64,000 nucleotides of DNA from Devosia sp. (lineage in GTDB: Bacteria; Pseudomonadota; Alphaproteobacteria; Rhizobiales; Devosiaceae). Shown here in pieces: positions 54,825 to 63,019 of the stretch; position 1 is the first letter of the stretch; each line of letters begins with the position of its first letter. The notes beneath the pieces were generated by a model that was not told where the DNA came from, ran no database searches, and saw nothing but the letters and a program-made list of their open reading frames with translations. Made by a program: the position numbers and the translations under genes. The stretch spans positions 32,707 through 96,706 of the forward strand of contig JAQGJK010000016.1 in the NCBI GenBank assembly GCA_028290665.1, written 5' to 3'.

Positions 54825-57140
54825 ATGGTGGCCGAGTCGACCAGCGACGCGGATGCGAGAATTGACCTTGCAGCGGTAATTGGCGCCGTCGTACGGCGTC
54901 TGCCGCGTATCGTGCTCGTGACATTGCTGTTGCTTGGCGCCACCTATGGCGTGCTGCAGTTCTATCCCAAGCTCTACGAGTCCAGCGCCAGCATCCTGAT
55001 CGAGCCGCGCGACAACGTCTATTCGCGGGCCGCCAATGAACAGCCTATCGCCGTTGCCGTCGACCCGACTGTCGTCTCGAGCCAGATCGAGCTGCTGAAA
55101 TCCCGCGACACCCTGATCAAGGTGATCGAGGAGCTCGACCTCAAATCCGAACCCGAGTTCGCCGGTGTCTCCACCGGTCCGATCGACATCATCATGCGCC
55201 TACTCGGCCGCAAGCCATCGGCTGCCAATGTCGAATCAAGCGTGCTCGGCAATCTGCTCGAGCGGATGACTGTCATTCAGGAGCGCGATTCCCGCATCAT
55301 CTCGGTCTACATCCGCTCGGAAAACCCCGATCTCGCGGCCCGTATCGCCAACGCCGTAGCCAAGGCGCACGTCGCCCGCCGTGCCGAACTGTCACTGATC
55401 GACACTCTGACCTCCTCGGAATGGCTCGAAACCGAGATCGACAAGCTACGCATCCGCGTTTCGGCCGCCGAGGGCGCCGTCGCCCAGTTCCGGATCGCCA
55501 ATGATCTGTATACCGGCACCAACAATTCGACCCTGCTCGACCAGCAATTGTCAGGCCTCTCGACCCAGGTTTCAGCTGCAGAGGAGCGCCGGGGTAACGC
55601 CGAGACACGCGCCGATCTCATTCGCAAGCTTATCGATCAGGGCCAGTCGATCGAGGGCCTCCCCGATGTGCGTGACTCCATCGTCATCCAGCAATTGAGC
55701 CAGGCCAAGGCGACCTTGCAGGGCGAACGTGCCCAGGCGGCGGCAACGCTGCTGTCGAGCCACCCAACGATCTTGGCCCTCGATGCTCAAATCACCGAGC
55801 TTGCCCGTCAGATCGCCATCGAAGGTCGCAGCGTCGCCGCGGCGCTCGACGCCGAAGCACAGATCGAGGCCGCATCGGTCGTCTCACTGCAGTCAGATTT
55901 CAGCACATTGAAGCTGTCCTCTGCGGCGGCGCAGACCCAGTCGGTGCAATTGGCCGAACTGGAGCGCGAAGCCACCGCCGAGCGTGAACTGCTCGAAAGT
56001 TACCTGCTGCGTTACCGCGACGCCGTCTCCCGCAGCGACTCGAACTCGGCCCTGCCGGACGTGCGCGTCGTTACTCTCGCCGCGCCGTCGATGACCGTTG
56101 CCTCACCCAAGACCTCGATGGTGCTGACCGCCGTCGGCCTTGCCGCCATAACGCTGCAGATCGGCGCCATCATCTTTGGCGAGCTGATGTCGGGCAGGGC
56201 GCTCACCACCGTGTCCCGGTTCGAGCGTCAGGCGCCGGAAATCGCCGACGTTCAGACGGTCGTACCGGTCGTCGAAATGCCGGCTGCTTCAGCATCAGTC
56301 CGCCCCGCATTCGATGCTTTGGACCGTTTCGAAATCGCTCCAGCCGAAGCCATGGACGACACGCCCGACGTCGAACTCGAAACTCCGGCGCCTGTCGTAA
56401 TCGTTCCCGTTGCTGAGCCAGATATCGCTGCCCTCGCCGCCGTCAGCGTCGCCATGGCTGCGGTCGAAGCCGAGAGCGCTGCCGAAATCGCGGCCAATGC
56501 TGAGGTCGAGATTGAGGCCGAGGCTGAGGCGGCGTTCGAGGCTGATACGGAAGCCGAGCCTATCGTCGACGATCGTGTTCACTTCCCGACGCCCGAAAGT
56601 CTCGGCCGCCTCGCTTCCGATCTCGCCCTCGGTCGCGTCCGCGTGCTGATGCTCGCGGCCCTCGGTTCGCCTTCCGAAGCGGAAGCCGTAGCCGATGCGC
56701 TGGTCGAGAACGCGCTTTCGAAGGGCCTCAGCATCTGTTGCGTCGATGCCGGCAGCGGCAAGGTTTCGAGCGAACTCGGCCTGACCGATCTCAGCGCTGG
56801 CGAAGCGGGCTATGGCGAAATCGTCCAGAAGGGCGGCCGCGAGGGCTATGCCGAAGTCAGCTGGGGCCAGCTCGCTGCCATCGACCGGCAATCCTCGAAG
56901 CCCCTGACCCTCGTCGATGCACTGACCGACATCTACGAGGTCGTCATCGTGCTCACTGGCAAACTCGGCGCCGGCTCCTCCCTGTCGCTGTTCTCCGGCC
57001 TCGATGCCCGCGTCGCGCTGGTTTCGACCGACACGCCCGATAGCGATATGCTCGCCGCCGTCGCCGGTGAAATCGCCGATCTCGGTTTCGAGCAGGCGCA
57101 ACTGGTCACCCCGCCGATGGCTCGCGCCGAAGTCGCCTAA
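54825..57140 (+). CDS. Wzz/GumC-like polysaccharide co-polymerase with degenerate kinase-like C-terminus
   Basis: 771-residue inner-membrane protein. TM1 (about 25-45) and TM2 (about 430-452) enclose a Wzz domain with coiled coils (TSSEWLETEIDKLRIRVSAAEGAV and neighbours). After TM2 an acidic Ala/Glu-rich linker (about 540-585) leads to a domain aligned to BY-kinase/ParA-like folds, but the P-loop position reads AALGSPSEAEAVADAL with no GKS/T, the A' motif is DAGSGK and Walker B is VVIVLTGK, so ATP binding is not expected. No Tyr-rich tail is present. ATG 54825 follows CTGGAGAGAAGACC. The deacetylase gene follows 5 bp later. Confidence 0.87.
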   Translation: MVAESTSDADARIDLAAVIGAVVRRLPRIVLVTLLLLGATYGVLQFYPKLYESSASILIEPRDNVYSRAANEQPIAVAVDPTVVSSQIELLKSRDTLIKVIEELDLKSEPEFAGVSTGPIDIIMRLLGRKPSAANVESSVLGNLLERMTVIQERDSRIISVYIRSENPDLAARIANAVAKAHVARRAELSLIDTLTSSEWLETEIDKLRIRVSAAEGAVAQFRIANDLYTGTNNSTLLDQQLSGLSTQVSAAEERRGNAETRADLIRKLIDQGQSIEGLPDVRDSIVIQQLSQAKATLQGERAQAAATLLSSHPTILALDAQITELARQIAIEGRSVAAALDAEAQIEAASVVSLQSDFSTLKLSSAAAQTQSVQLAELEREATAERELLESYLLRYRDAVSRSDSNSALPDVRVVTLAAPSMTVASPKTSMVLTAVGLAAITLQIGAIIFGELMSGRALTTVSRFERQAPEIADVQTVVPVVEMPAASASVRPAFDALDRFEIAPAEAMDDTPDVELETPAPVVIVPVAEPDIAALAAVSVAMAAVEAESAAEIAANAEVEIEAEAEAAFEADTEAEPIVDDRVHFPTPESLGRLASDLALGRVRVLMLAALGSPSEAEAVADALVENALSKGLSICCVDAGSGKVSSELGLTDLSAGEAGYGEIVQKGGREGYAEVSWGQLAAIDRQSSKPLTLVDALTDIYEVVIVLTGKLGAGSSLSLFSGLDARVALVSTDTPDSDMLAAVAGEIADLGFEQAQLVTPPMARAEVA

Positions 57141-57145
57141 CGCGC

Positions 57146-58189
57146 ATGGCTTCGCTCAAATACGCCGCCATCCGCGCCGCCTTCGAAGGCTTCGCACTGC
57201 CCGGCGTCGCGGGCTTTGTTCGCGCCGTAGCGCCGGTGGAGGGGGTCATTTTCACCCTGCACCGCGTATTACCCACGCCACCCGCCGAGTTTTCGCCCAA
57301 CGCCATCCTGCAGGTGCAGCCGGAGTTCCTCGATTTCACCATCGGCCGCGTCCGTGACCTCGGCATCGACATCATCAGCCTCGATGAGGCCGTCGAGCGC
57401 CTGCGCAACCCGGGCAAGCACAAGCCCTTCGCCGTCTTCACCTTTGACGATGCCTACTGCGACAATCTCGTCCACGCGCTGCCCATCTTGCGCCGTCACA
57501 ACTGCCCCTTCACGCTCTACGTACCGACGGCGCTGGTCGACGGCGTCGGTGAAATCTGGTGGCAGGCGCTTGAGGACATCGTCGCCAAACAGGCCGCCAT
57601 CGGCGTCATGCTGAACGGCGGGAAGGAATATCTCGATTGCGCTACCGTCGCCCAGAAGCGCGAGGCCTATGACCGGCTCTACTGGCATATGCGCGGCTTG
57701 CCCGAGGACCAGCGCGTGGTCTTCATGGCCGATCTCGCGGCCAGCTATGGCTTTGATCTCCACCAGCACTGCCGCGACCTGATCATGGATTGGGCCACCC
57801 TTCAGACCTTCGCCGATGAGCCGCTCTGCACCATCGGCGCCCATACCGTCCATCACTACGAACTCGCCAAGCTCAGCGACGCCGAAGCCCGCAACGAGAT
57901 CGACCAGTCGCGCGCGGTGATCGAGGCGCAGTTCGGCAAGCGTCCCGAGCACTTGTCATTCCCCCTCGGCGGCCCGCGTTCGGCCGGCCAGCGGGAATAT
58001 GCCATGGCGGAGGAACTCGGGTTCAAGACTGCTGTCACGACGAAACCCGGCGGATTGACCGGACGCAATGCAGCGACGTTGACCTCGCTGCCCCGGATAT
58101 CGCTCAACGGCCTGTTTCAAGCCCGCCGCTATGTCGATGTCTTTGCGACCGGTTCGATCTTTTCGCTGCTCGGTCGGGCAGGGGCCTGA
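57146..58189 (+). CDS. Polysaccharide deacetylase (NodB homology domain)
   Basis: 347-residue enzyme of carbohydrate esterase family 4. The metal/catalytic motif TFDDAYCDN contains the two Asp residues, and HTVHHYELAKLS holds the His pair. The third motif is SFPLGGPRSA near 265. Its location suggests N- or O-deacetylation of the EPS. Start ATG 57146 is 5 bp after the Wzz-like gene. No signal peptide is obvious, so it may act on the cytoplasmic lipid-linked sugar or be exported with the complex. Confidence 0.87.
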   Translation: MASLKYAAIRAAFEGFALPGVAGFVRAVAPVEGVIFTLHRVLPTPPAEFSPNAILQVQPEFLDFTIGRVRDLGIDIISLDEAVERLRNPGKHKPFAVFTFDDAYCDNLVHALPILRRHNCPFTLYVPTALVDGVGEIWWQALEDIVAKQAAIGVMLNGGKEYLDCATVAQKREAYDRLYWHMRGLPEDQRVVFMADLAASYGFDLHQHCRDLIMDWATLQTFADEPLCTIGAHTVHHYELAKLSDAEARNEIDQSRAVIEAQFGKRPEHLSFPLGGPRSAGQREYAMAEELGFKTAVTTKPGGLTGRNAATLTSLPRISLNGLFQARRYVDVFATGSIFSLLGRAGA

Positions 58190-58399
58190 TCACTGGCCCT
58201 CCGGCTTGCTCATCCACTTGATGATGACCCCGGCCGGAAACATCCACGCCAAGCCGGCTACGGCGAAATACAGCACCAGCAGCAGCCCCGGCAGACCCTC
58301 GGGGATGAGCAGATAAATCGACGTCGCGATGACGCACCACACGGCGATGAGCAGCAGGATCAGGATGACACCGAGAATTTTGCGTCGGCTCTGGGTCAT
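58190..58399 (-). CDS. DUF2842 small membrane protein
   Basis: 69-residue protein with two hydrophobic segments (ILGVILILLLIAVWCVIAT and LVLYFAVAGLAWMFPAGVII) and a conserved C-terminal basic end. It matches DUF2842, a small Hyphomicrobiales family often located by ctaA. The ATG 58399 gives the family length; longer frames overlap the ctaA upstream region. Its stop is adjacent to the deacetylase stop. The function is unknown. Confidence 0.77.
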   Translation of the reverse strand: MTQSRRKILGVILILLLIAVWCVIATSIYLLIPEGLPGLLLVLYFAVAGLAWMFPAGVIIKWMSKPEGQ

Positions 58400-58484
58400 T
58401 GCATCGTGATCCCCATGCGGCATGCCGTCCGTTGCGCAACCGGCGCCGTCGACATACCACTCCCGCGCCACATCCGGTAGCCGC

Positions 58485-59537
58485 ATGTCCAGTATCGAAA
58501 CCGCCAGAACCATCACCGCCGCCCGCGACAATGATCGCCTGCGCCCGGTCCGCATCTGGCTCTACGCCGTCGCGGCGCTGGTGCTGCTCATGGTAGCGCT
58601 CGGCGGCATCACCCGGTTGACCGATTCCGGCCTCTCGATCACCGAGTGGAAGCCGATCTCGGGCATGCTGCCGCCACTCTCGGCTACCGACTGGCAGGCC
58701 GAGTTCGAGGCCTATCAGCGCATCCCCGAATATCAGGTCCAAAACCACTGGATGGACCTCAAGGCGTTCCAGTTCATCTTCTGGTGGGAATGGGCGCATC
58801 GTTTCCTCGGCCGCGTTATCGGATTCGCTTTCGCGGTTCCTTTCCTTATCTTCCTGATCCAGAAGCGCTTTACCGCCTCGCTAGCTGCTCCACTGACGCT
58901 GCTGTTCGTGCTCGGCGGACTGCAGGGGGCGCTGGGCTGGTGGATGGTATCGTCGGGGCTGACCGAGCGCACCGATGTCTCGCAATACCGTCTTGCCGCC
59001 CATTTGTTCGCCGCCTCGCTGCTGTTCATTGCCCTGATCTGGGTGGCGCGCCGGCTTGAGGCCAAACCCATCCACAGCGCCGTTTCGTCTCGCTGGGCCG
59101 CCGCCTCGCTGCTGGTGCTGATCCTGATCCAGATCGTCGCCGGAGCCTTCGTCGCCGGCATCGACGCCGGTATGGGCTACAACACCTGGCCGTTGATGGA
59201 TGGCGCGCTGGTGCCACAGGGCCTCGACGCCATCACCCCGCTGTGGCGCAACCTGTTCGAAAATGCCCTGACCGTGCAGTTCGTCCACCGCATGATCGCC
59301 TATGTCATCGTCGCCTATGTCGGCCTGCTGCTGTGGCGGAAGTCGCGCACCCGGACTGGCTTTGCCGGCGCCGATGGCTGGCTGCCGCGCATTGCCCTGC
59401 TGATCCTGCTGCAGGTCGGGCTTGGCATCGCGACGCTCCTCGCCATGGTGCCGATTCCGCTGGCACTCGGCCATCAGGCACTGGCGTTCATGCTTGCCGG
59501 ATTGACCACGGCCTGGTTGGCGGATACGACGCGGTAA
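58485..59537 (+). CDS. ctaA: Heme A synthase (COX15/CtaA)
   Basis: 350-residue membrane enzyme oxidising the methyl group of heme O to form heme A for cytochrome c oxidase. About eight hydrophobic segments are present, and the four heme-binding histidines lie in WEWAHRFLGR, AAHLFAA, QFVHRMIAY and LGHQALA. The N-terminal ALGGITRLTDSGLSITEWKP is typical of the family. ATG 58485 is chosen; the longer frame lacks support. Cofactor heme O would come from ctaB, which is outside the window. Confidence 0.95.
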   Translation: MSSIETARTITAARDNDRLRPVRIWLYAVAALVLLMVALGGITRLTDSGLSITEWKPISGMLPPLSATDWQAEFEAYQRIPEYQVQNHWMDLKAFQFIFWWEWAHRFLGRVIGFAFAVPFLIFLIQKRFTASLAAPLTLLFVLGGLQGALGWWMVSSGLTERTDVSQYRLAAHLFAASLLFIALIWVARRLEAKPIHSAVSSRWAAASLLVLILIQIVAGAFVAGIDAGMGYNTWPLMDGALVPQGLDAITPLWRNLFENALTVQFVHRMIAYVIVAYVGLLLWRKSRTRTGFAGADGWLPRIALLILLQVGLGIATLLAMVPIPLALGHQALAFMLAGLTTAWLADTTR

Positions 59538-59572
59538 TATTATACCGCATCTGTAAGCATCTGATATTACAG
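59531..59572. other. Paired hairpins between ctaA and rplM
   Basis: GCGGTA-N6-TACCGC (59531-59548) spans the ctaA stop; CTGTAA (59551-59556) pairs with TTACAG (59567-59572). They may end ctaA transcription or fold the rplM upstream region; no U-tract is strong, although TTTATTTT follows. Confidence 0.4.
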
Positions 59573-59588
59573 CGCTTTATTTTCATGC

Positions 59589-59617
59589 TTGACGGGCATG
59601 CGAGTCGTGGGTATCAC
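59589..59617 (+). promoter_or_regulatory. Predicted rplM-rpsI promoter
   Basis: TTGACG (59589-59594), exactly 17 bp, TATCAC (59612-59617). It is placed about 60 bp before rplM. The -35 is near consensus and the -10 matches 4 of 6. Confidence 0.55.
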
Positions 59618-59676
59618 CCGCCCCGAAACGGCTGCGGGCATCTCCCGTGGCCCTGCTGTTTTCTGAGGATTTCATA

Positions 59677-60141
59677 ATGGGAACCTACGTCGCCAAACCG
59701 AGCGATATCGAGAAGAAGTGGATCCTGATCGACGCCGAAGGCCTCGTCGTCGGCCGCCTCGCTTCGATCATCGCTTCGCGCCTACGTGGCAAGCACAAGC
59801 CCACTTTCACCCCCTACATGGACATGGGCGACAACGTCGTCGTGGTCAATGCGGGCAAGGTGAAGCTGACCGGCCGCAAGCTCGACCAGCACCGCTTCTA
59901 CTGGCACACCGGCTATCCGGGTGGCATCAAGGACCGCACCGCGCGTCAGTTGCTTGAAGGCCGTTTCCCCGAGCGCGTGCTCGAAAACGCCGTCCGACGC
60001 ATGATGCCGGGTGGCCCGCTCACCCGCGCCCAGCTCAAGAACCTGCGCGTCTATGCCGGCACCGAGCATATGCAGGAAGCCCAACAGCCCGAGAAGCTCG
60101 ATGTTGGCGCGATGAACTCCAAGAATATGAGGGTGAAGTAA
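59677..60141 (+). CDS. rplM: 50S ribosomal protein L13
   Basis: 154-residue ribosomal protein. Core motifs: [45 protein letters not shown] and [12 protein letters not shown]. Start ATG 59677 has CTGAGGATTTCATA before it. It is the first gene of the rplM-rpsI operon; rpsI begins 1 bp after its stop. Confidence 0.98.
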   Translation: MGTYVAKPSDIEKKWILIDAEGLVVGRLASIIASRLRGKHKPTFTPYMDMGDNVVVVNAGKVKLTGRKLDQHRFYWHTGYPGGIKDRTARQLLEGRFPERVLENAVRRMMPGGPLTRAQLKNLRVYAGTEHMQEAQQPEKLDVGAMNSKNMRVK

Positions 60142-60142
60142 C

Positions 60143-60619
60143 ATGGCCGATACCATCAATTCTCTCGAAGAACTCGGCACCGTCACCCCCGCCGCAGCGT
60201 CCGCTCCGGTCCACGTCCAGAAGCTCGATGCCTATGGCCGTGCCTACGCCACCGGCAAGCGCAAGAACGCCGTCGCCCGCGTCTGGATCAAGCCCGGCAG
60301 TGGCAAGATCGTCGTCAACGGCAAGGACTACATTGCGTATTTCGCACGTCCGGTGCTGCAGATGATCCTGCAGCAGCCGATCGTCGCGGTCGACCGCAAG
60401 GACCAGTATGACGTCAACGTCACCGTCGCCGGTGGCGGTCTTTCGGGTCAGGCCGGTGCGGTGCGCCACGGCATTTCCAAGTGCCTCAATGATTTCGAGC
60501 CGGGCCTGCGTCCCATTCTCAAGAAGGGCGGCTTCCTGACTCGCGACAGCCGTGTCGTCGAACGCAAGAAGTACGGCAAGGCGAAAGCCCGCAAGTCGTT
60601 CCAGTTCTCGAAGCGCTGA
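60143..60619 (+). CDS. rpsI: 30S ribosomal protein S9
   Basis: 158-residue ribosomal protein with the normal S9 C-terminal end [16 protein letters not shown], whose tail reaches the P-site tRNA. Motifs are [15 protein letters not shown] and [18 protein letters not shown]. An N-terminal extension of about 30 residues (Ala/Pro-rich) is common in alphaproteobacteria. A terminator follows. Confidence 0.98.
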   Translation: MADTINSLEELGTVTPAAASAPVHVQKLDAYGRAYATGKRKNAVARVWIKPGSGKIVVNGKDYIAYFARPVLQMILQQPIVAVDRKDQYDVNVTVAGGGLSGQAGAVRHGISKCLNDFEPGLRPILKKGGFLTRDSRVVERKKYGKAKARKSFQFSKR

Positions 60620-60643
60620 GCCGCTGCGTCTACGATTTTTTGG

Positions 60644-60672
60644 AAAGGGCCGGTTCGCCGGCCCTTTTCTTT
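60644..60672 (+). terminator. Rho-independent terminator after rpsI
   Basis: AAAGGGCCGG-TTCG-CCGGCCCTTT followed by TCTTT: a 10-bp stem closed by the stable UUCG loop. Confidence 0.95.
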
Positions 60673-60743
60673 ATGGCTCGCTGCTACGCCCCTCGCATGC
60701 GAAATAGAGAGCCGAATCTGTCGCTGCGCGGATAACCACCATC

Positions 60744-61784
60744 GTGTCGTCGCTGAAATCTGTTCTCATTGTCACCGATGCCTGGCACCCGCAGATCAAC
60801 GGCGTGGTGCGCTCGATCGAACAGGTGCGCGATGTGCTGGTCGCCGGGGGTATTCGCGTCGAACTGCTGACCCCGGGCGGTTTCTGGACCATGCCGATGC
60901 CCGGTTATGGCGAAATCCGCCTGTCGCTGACCACTTGGCGCCAAGTCTCCGCTAAAATTCGCGCCTTGCGTCCCGATGCCATCCACATCGCCACCGAAGG
61001 CCCGCTCGGCATCGCCGCGCGGGCGTTTTGCATCCGCAACAAGCTGCCGTTCGCGACCTCCTACCACACCCAGTTCCCGGAATACCTGCGCGCCCGGCTG
61101 CCCGTGCCACTTGCCCTCGGCTATCGCTATCTGTCGTGGTTTCATGCCCCGGCCCGCTATTGCCTCGTCCCGACCGAAACCATCAGCCGGCGCCTCGCCA
61201 CCTATGGGTTCCGCAACACCGTGATCTGGTCGCGCGGTGTCGATTTGGTGCAATTCAACCCGGCGCTGCGCGATTTGACCTCACCAGACCGGCCATGGCC
61301 GCGTCCGCATTTTCTCTATGTCGGTCGCGTTGCGGTTGAAAAAAACATCGAGCAATTCCTGCGGCTCGATCTCCCCGGCACCAAGATCGTCGTCGGCGAC
61401 GGGCCGTCGCGGCGCAGTCTCGAAGCCCGATTTCCCGAGGTGATCTTCACCGGCCCACGCATCGGCCAGCCCCTGGCCGAACTCTACGCCAATGCCGATT
61501 GCTTTGTGTTCCCGAGCCGTACCGATACCTTCGGCCTCGTGCTGCTCGAAGCGCTGGCGGCAGGAACCCCGGTGGCAGCGCTCCCCGTTCCCGGCCCCCT
61601 CGACGTCATCGGCACCTCGCCAGTCGGCGTGCTTGACACCGATCTCCGCGCTGCAGCCCTCGCTGCCCTCAACATCCCGCGCGAATCCTGCAGCGCCTTC
61701 GCTGCCAATTTCTCCTGGGCCACCAGCGCCGACGACTTCCTCAGATACCTCCCAGCCATCGACTGGCCCGCCGCACCAAACTGA
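60744..61784 (+). CDS. GT4 family glycosyltransferase (alpha-mannosyltransferase-like)
   Basis: 346-residue GT-B/GT4 glycosyltransferase. Motifs are VTDAWHPQINGVVRSIEQV at the N terminus, HIATEGPLGIAARAFC, TSYHTQFPEYLRARL, and the nucleotide-sugar region FVFPSRTDTFGLVLLEALAAGTPVAALPV. This pattern is near the GDP-mannose-dependent alpha-mannosyltransferase (MgtA) type. The start is GTG 60744. It is a single gene, after the rpsI terminator; the acceptor (a glycolipid is possible) is unknown. Confidence 0.87.
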   Translation: MSSLKSVLIVTDAWHPQINGVVRSIEQVRDVLVAGGIRVELLTPGGFWTMPMPGYGEIRLSLTTWRQVSAKIRALRPDAIHIATEGPLGIAARAFCIRNKLPFATSYHTQFPEYLRARLPVPLALGYRYLSWFHAPARYCLVPTETISRRLATYGFRNTVIWSRGVDLVQFNPALRDLTSPDRPWPRPHFLYVGRVAVEKNIEQFLRLDLPGTKIVVGDGPSRRSLEARFPEVIFTGPRIGQPLAELYANADCFVFPSRTDTFGLVLLEALAAGTPVAALPVPGPLDVIGTSPVGVLDTDLRAAALAALNIPRESCSAFAANFSWATSADDFLRYLPAIDWPAAPN

Positions 61785-61832
61785 CGAAACCGGCCCTGTG
61801 ACCTAAAATGTAACGGGACCGGGTGCCACAAA

Positions 61833-61870
61833 CCCTCCCCTCCCCCTTGAGGGGAGGGCTAGGGAGGGGG
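61833..61870. repeat. C-rich/G-rich palindromic repeat
   Basis: CCCTCCCCTCCCCCTTGAGG and its near complement GGGAGGGCTAGGGAGGGG form a long imperfect palindrome, in the 276-bp gap between the GT and SdpI-like genes. Such elements are dispersed repeats in many alphaproteobacteria; the copy number here cannot be seen. Confidence 0.6.
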
Positions 61871-62060
61871 AAGCGCCACAGATGCATGGCGAAGTGTCTG
61901 AGGCCCGGTGTTGCCAGGGTAGACCAGCACGCAATCCGGGAAAAGACGTGCGCCGCAACTGTCTCGTAGAACCAAATTGGCTCCCACCCTCCGCCCGCCC
62001 CATGCAATCCGCCATTCCCACGCCTATCTACCTCAAACCGATCGCCCCCGAGCCGATGCC

Positions 62061-62717
62061 ATGAACCGACCAGCCCTCGTCACCCGCTTTCATTTGCTAT
62101 TGCTGCTGGCCATCGCCGGCGTCACCATCACCGGCTTCCTCCGCATCCCCGCAACCGAGCTTCTGCCCGTTCACCTCGGCCTCGACGGCAGCGCCGACTG
62201 GCTGTGGCCACGCGAACCCGCCCTGCTGGTCATGCCGATCCTCGCGCTCGTGCTGGCCGGATCTTTCTTCGCACTCTCGCGGCTTGCGTCGATCAAGCGC
62301 CTGCTGCGCAGCCAGCCGGTCCTCGAAATTACCCTCACCGGCCTGCTGCTCCTGCTCGGCGCTTTCCAGACCGGCATCCTGCTCATCGGCGTCGGCTCCG
62401 ACATCGACCTGATCCGTTTCGTCACCGGGGGTGTCGCCCTGTTGCTGCTGATCATCGGCCTCGAACTGCCTCGCGCCGACCCGAGCGCCTACGCCGGCAT
62501 CCGGTTGCCGTGGATTCTTGCCGAGCCGGCTGCCTACCGCGCCACGCATCGCCTGACGGGAACGCTGTTCGTCATCGGCGGCATCGGGCTGGCGTTCGCG
62601 ACCTGGTTCTGGCCTGATCCCGCCACGCTGTTCATCGCCCTGATGACTGCCATCGCGGTGCCGCTTATCGTCGGCGGCATTGCCAGCGTGTTGCTGGTCC
62701 TCCGCCGCCAGGCCTGA
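62061..62717 (+). CDS. SdpI/DUF1648-like membrane protein
   Basis: 218-residue protein with about six hydrophobic segments. The N-terminal half has the DUF1648 pattern VHLGLDGSADWLWPREPALLVMPI; the C-terminal half has the SdpI-type IRLPWILAEPAAYRATHRLTG. SdpI proteins in Bacillus give immunity to a toxin, but most proteobacterial members have no known role. The start ATG 62061 puts MNRPALVTRFHLLLLL first. Single gene. Confidence 0.8.
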   Translation: MNRPALVTRFHLLLLLAIAGVTITGFLRIPATELLPVHLGLDGSADWLWPREPALLVMPILALVLAGSFFALSRLASIKRLLRSQPVLEITLTGLLLLLGAFQTGILLIGVGSDIDLIRFVTGGVALLLLIIGLELPRADPSAYAGIRLPWILAEPAAYRATHRLTGTLFVIGGIGLAFATWFWPDPATLFIALMTAIAVPLIVGGIASVLLVLRRQA

Positions 62718-63019
62718 ACCGGTTTACAAGTTCCGCGACTGCGCCTACGAGACAAGCAAGGTCGGCAGTTCCGGCCATGCAGGATGGCAGCATGCGCCGG
62801 GCGCTCAGCATCGTGGACCTCACCGCAGCGGCAGGCGCACTCGCGCGCTAGCTCTTCCCGCATGCCGCGGCGCGGCAGGGGAGAGCCGAAAATATCGAGC
62901 CGAACCGGTAGCGCCGGTTTAACCCTCTCCAAACCATATTTCCGCGATACTGCCAGCCGCACAGCATGAAGCGGCGCAGCGCTCCGTCAACCGGAGCATC
63001 GTGAGCCGCCGAGGAACCG
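62718..63019. other. 302-bp intergenic region
   Basis: No credible gene. It holds a small inverted repeat AACCGG-TAGCG-CCGGTT (62903-62919), probably near the promoter of the aminotransferase. I could not identify -35/-10 boxes with confidence. Confidence 0.5.

Noticed and set aside
47172..58189. EPS cluster as a recent mobile island
   Set aside because: It begins at a tRNA, but there is no integrase, transposase or repeat of the tRNA end within the window, and base composition appears similar to the flanks. Kept only as a low-level possibility in the findings.
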